A stretch of DNA of 64,000 nucleotides from positions 845,725 to 909,724 of the forward strand of contig NZ_GL872282.1 in assembly GCF_000191065.1 (NCBI RefSeq), read 5' to 3'. The notes under the pieces are model-generated. The model was not told where the DNA came from. It saw only the letters and a program-made list of their open reading frames with translations, and made no database searches. The translations under genes were made by a program, and so were the position numbers. Source of the DNA: Prevotella multiformis DSM 16608 (GTDB lineage Bacteria; Bacteroidota; Bacteroidia; Bacteroidales; Bacteroidaceae). Positions 63,301 to 64,000 of this stretch are shown in pieces. Numbering within the stretch: the stretch's first letter is position 1; the number at the start of each line of letters is the position of its first letter.

Positions 63301-64000
63301 TCCGGGGCGCTTGAACTTTAGGAATCCGCCCGAGGTGACAGTCGCAATATCATTATTGTCCACCTTGAACTCGGCATTAACGTTGTGAGTATCATAGTTG
63401 AGGACGGGCTTAAAAAAACTTGATGGTATCGATGTGTAGTACATATCGTACCTGTCCCGCTCGAACCTCACCTTGGGTGCCCTGACGTAACCTACAATGA
63501 TGTCGCGCACCTTGAACTGGTCCCACTTGGAATTGTTGTGGCTCCACATATAGACAATTTTTTCTGGAGCATCATAATTGTAGACAACGATGTTGTTGTC
63601 GTCGTCATTGAGTTGATTTTGATTGCCTCCGCTTATATGCGAATTCGAGATGGCATTCCTCTCGAAGTAATATTTATAGCCCGGTGTAACGCTGCTGATG
63701 CGCTTGATACCTTCAGGATCGCTATAGCGCTTTCCACCCTCCGTGTCGCGCAGGATGACCCAGCGGATAGCATAGCCTTCGTCAACCTCTATTTGGATGC
63801 GGGTTCCCTTTTGCAGCTCAAAGATGGCATCGCTGCCCGTTCCACCGGAGGTCTTGCAATGGCTAAACCAGACTTTCACAGGTCCCTTTCGGAGTGTTGT
63901 TACTGTCTGGTGCTTGCCTAATTCGCGTGAGCGGAATATCTCATAGCCCTCACGATTATAATTTGTCGCCACTGCCGGCAGGGCCAGCATGAGGGCGAAC
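60367..64000 (-). CDS. Large surface protein with Big2-like and GLUG-like repeats (5' end outside window)
   Basis: At least 1,210 residues; the first bases in the window already read FALMLALPAVAT, the end of a signal peptide, so the start lies beyond 64000. A bacterial Ig-like region (FKVDNNDIATVTSGGFLKFK) precedes two long related modules (about residues 366-640 and 703-950). Each module has AGTFDGQ or GGTFDGQ, ATIKNLR, CVSxVNITSS and NNCYYLN, a GLUG-like beta-helix. The C-terminus GPVYDLQGRRV, then LPAGVYIVGGRKVVVK, is the Por-type sorting tail for type IX secretion. It is probably a surface adhesin or substrate-binding protein; no enzyme motif is seen. Confidence 0.85.
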   Translation of the reverse strand, partial: FALMLALPAVATNYNREGYEIFRSRELGKHQTVTTLRKGPVKVWFSHCKTSGGTGSDAIFELQKGTRIQIEVDEGYAIRWVILRDTEGGKRYSDPEGIKRISSVTPGYKYYFERNAISNSHISGGNQNQLNDDDNNIVVYNYDAPEKIVYMWSHNNSKWDQFKVRDIIVGYVRAPKVRFERDRYDMYYTSIPSSFFKPVLNYDTHNVNAEFKVDNNDIATVTSGGFLKFKRPGTVVFTATCSASENCAKAQCSTTVTTKRDGVTFTSVGLPDVLFSNTPHNLRDYLNNSKTKSGENFDYNDESFSVTSSNNAVLRYDMPYLKFGGTAGEATITFTQKETNFYEAASLSHTIIVMRRDQDGTILIKDANEWKLFCKLVNEKGMTNLNAKLEADINLGGDIAMIGRYDHKYAGTFDGQNHTLTLNWNTGESDIAPFRRVDGATIKNLRTAGTIKSSGHFLAGLIDEASGDNNTISNCVSAVNITSSYTSDRCGAGGLISYIYTNTQVTITDCLVKGAINATGAGRTGMGGFVCYQYGTCTLNTCLYAGTNNGSNEYSYTIAPNATINNCYYLNACGSEYKQGTKVTEEQLRSGEVAYKLQNGRNNTVWGQMLGTNDEPLLTDDGAKRVYKVDFTFNSQVRATRYATRNKAIYGSMPTFTPKDLLGSDYNEHHYYSGIAFEDGFNGSTTVTSDKQVRINLAEKDCYEIASKENWKAFCDIVNSGQNKIDAKLMRNVDLGSEINMVGNDSKEYGGTFDGQGYTLKLNWDSGSNGYIAPFSVVEGATIKNLRTEGQITSNEKFLSGLLMSAYGTITLTNCVSNVNITSSILISACDAAGMIYFVKPGANVTIDDCVVKGNITATTDIGKDKMAGFVGSQEGTCTLNNCLYLGSGNGDTFSRTFVGDAYYGATTTLNNCYYLNTCGKAQGTKITAEQLKSGEVTKKLQADRTDKCYWAQQLGEMPDFYNAADKSKANYVYYDAAKNGWACDDFRLTDGQPLPIGLDFTAATVTYERNFNGTQNATLCLPYDLYAQGFKAYTLSGGNKNEVHFKEVDDKLTAYTPYYITANGMPQLGGRNIEVKAYKADKMTIPAAGYKFTGTVAGVSNATAAANNAYILQDDGKFHKVTTTNSAATIPAYRAYIICPPQASGAKQLSVVLDGETTGIGSTTNEATDGKNGPVYDLQGRRVADRLDDARHRLPAGVYIVGGRKVVVK

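Overview
The window looks like a chromosome segment of a Bacteroidales bacterium, most likely Prevotellaceae. The evidence is a SusC/SusD operon, a fused FeoA-FeoB, a DUF5112/DUF5113-type sensor with its DUF5932-type regulator, Bacteroidetes promoter boxes (TTTG, about 19 nt, TAnnTTTG) and CTnDOT-type tra genes. Core genes (1-26.5 kb and 60-64 kb) are GC-rich. The stretch from 26.6 to 59.9 kb is clearly AT-richer and is mobile DNA.

Left core. On the minus strand lies the operon SusC (2741-6049), SusD (1147-2709), a zinc metallopeptidase lipoprotein (191-1126) and a DUF4302-type lipoprotein cut by the window edge. Next come feoAB, trxA and dnaE (all minus), then the divergent psd-pssA-DUF4834 operon, a small 2[4Fe-4S] ferredoxin, a three-gene signalling operon (sensor, regulator, membrane protein), and tkt-rpiB. 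The gaps are rich in repeats: a two-copy decamer array, a dispersed repeat here called R2, and a TIR-bounded element of about 0.6 kb.

Element 1 (26588-44192) is an integrative mobilizable element inserted in the 3' end of tRNA-Ser(UGA). A 13-bp duplication of the tRNA end marks its right end, next to a tyrosine integrase. It carries plasmid-like replication genes, a mobilization module with a candidate oriT, a HExxH protein and a DUF1016 nuclease. Its main cargo is a restriction-modification-like locus: an XRE regulator, a PLD/SF2 helicase, and an Eco57I-like methyltransferase whose 3' end faces a silent, promoterless target-recognition cassette. A Hin/Mpi-type serine recombinase gene abuts the silent cassette. 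Two nested pairs of perfect inverted repeats (22 and 45 bp) and a central shared terminator give this locus the layout of a phase-variable, recombining specificity switch. This is the most striking system in the window.

Element 2 (about 44.2-59.9 kb) is a decayed CTnDOT-like conjugative element: integrase, DUF1896, PcfK and PcfJ (truncated), an HU-like protein, lysozyme, TraQ, TraO, TraN, a 5'-truncated TraM, a TraG stub, TraF, TraE and a frameshifted, truncated MobC. The traG-traM interval holds the second TIR element and a GHKL-ATPase protein with a C-terminal PD-ExK-like motif, a candidate defence gene. A HEPN-like gene follows the shortened pcfJ. With this decay, element 2 probably cannot transfer by itself.

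Right core. A small acidic protein and a very large surface protein with a Por-like C-terminal tail run off the window.
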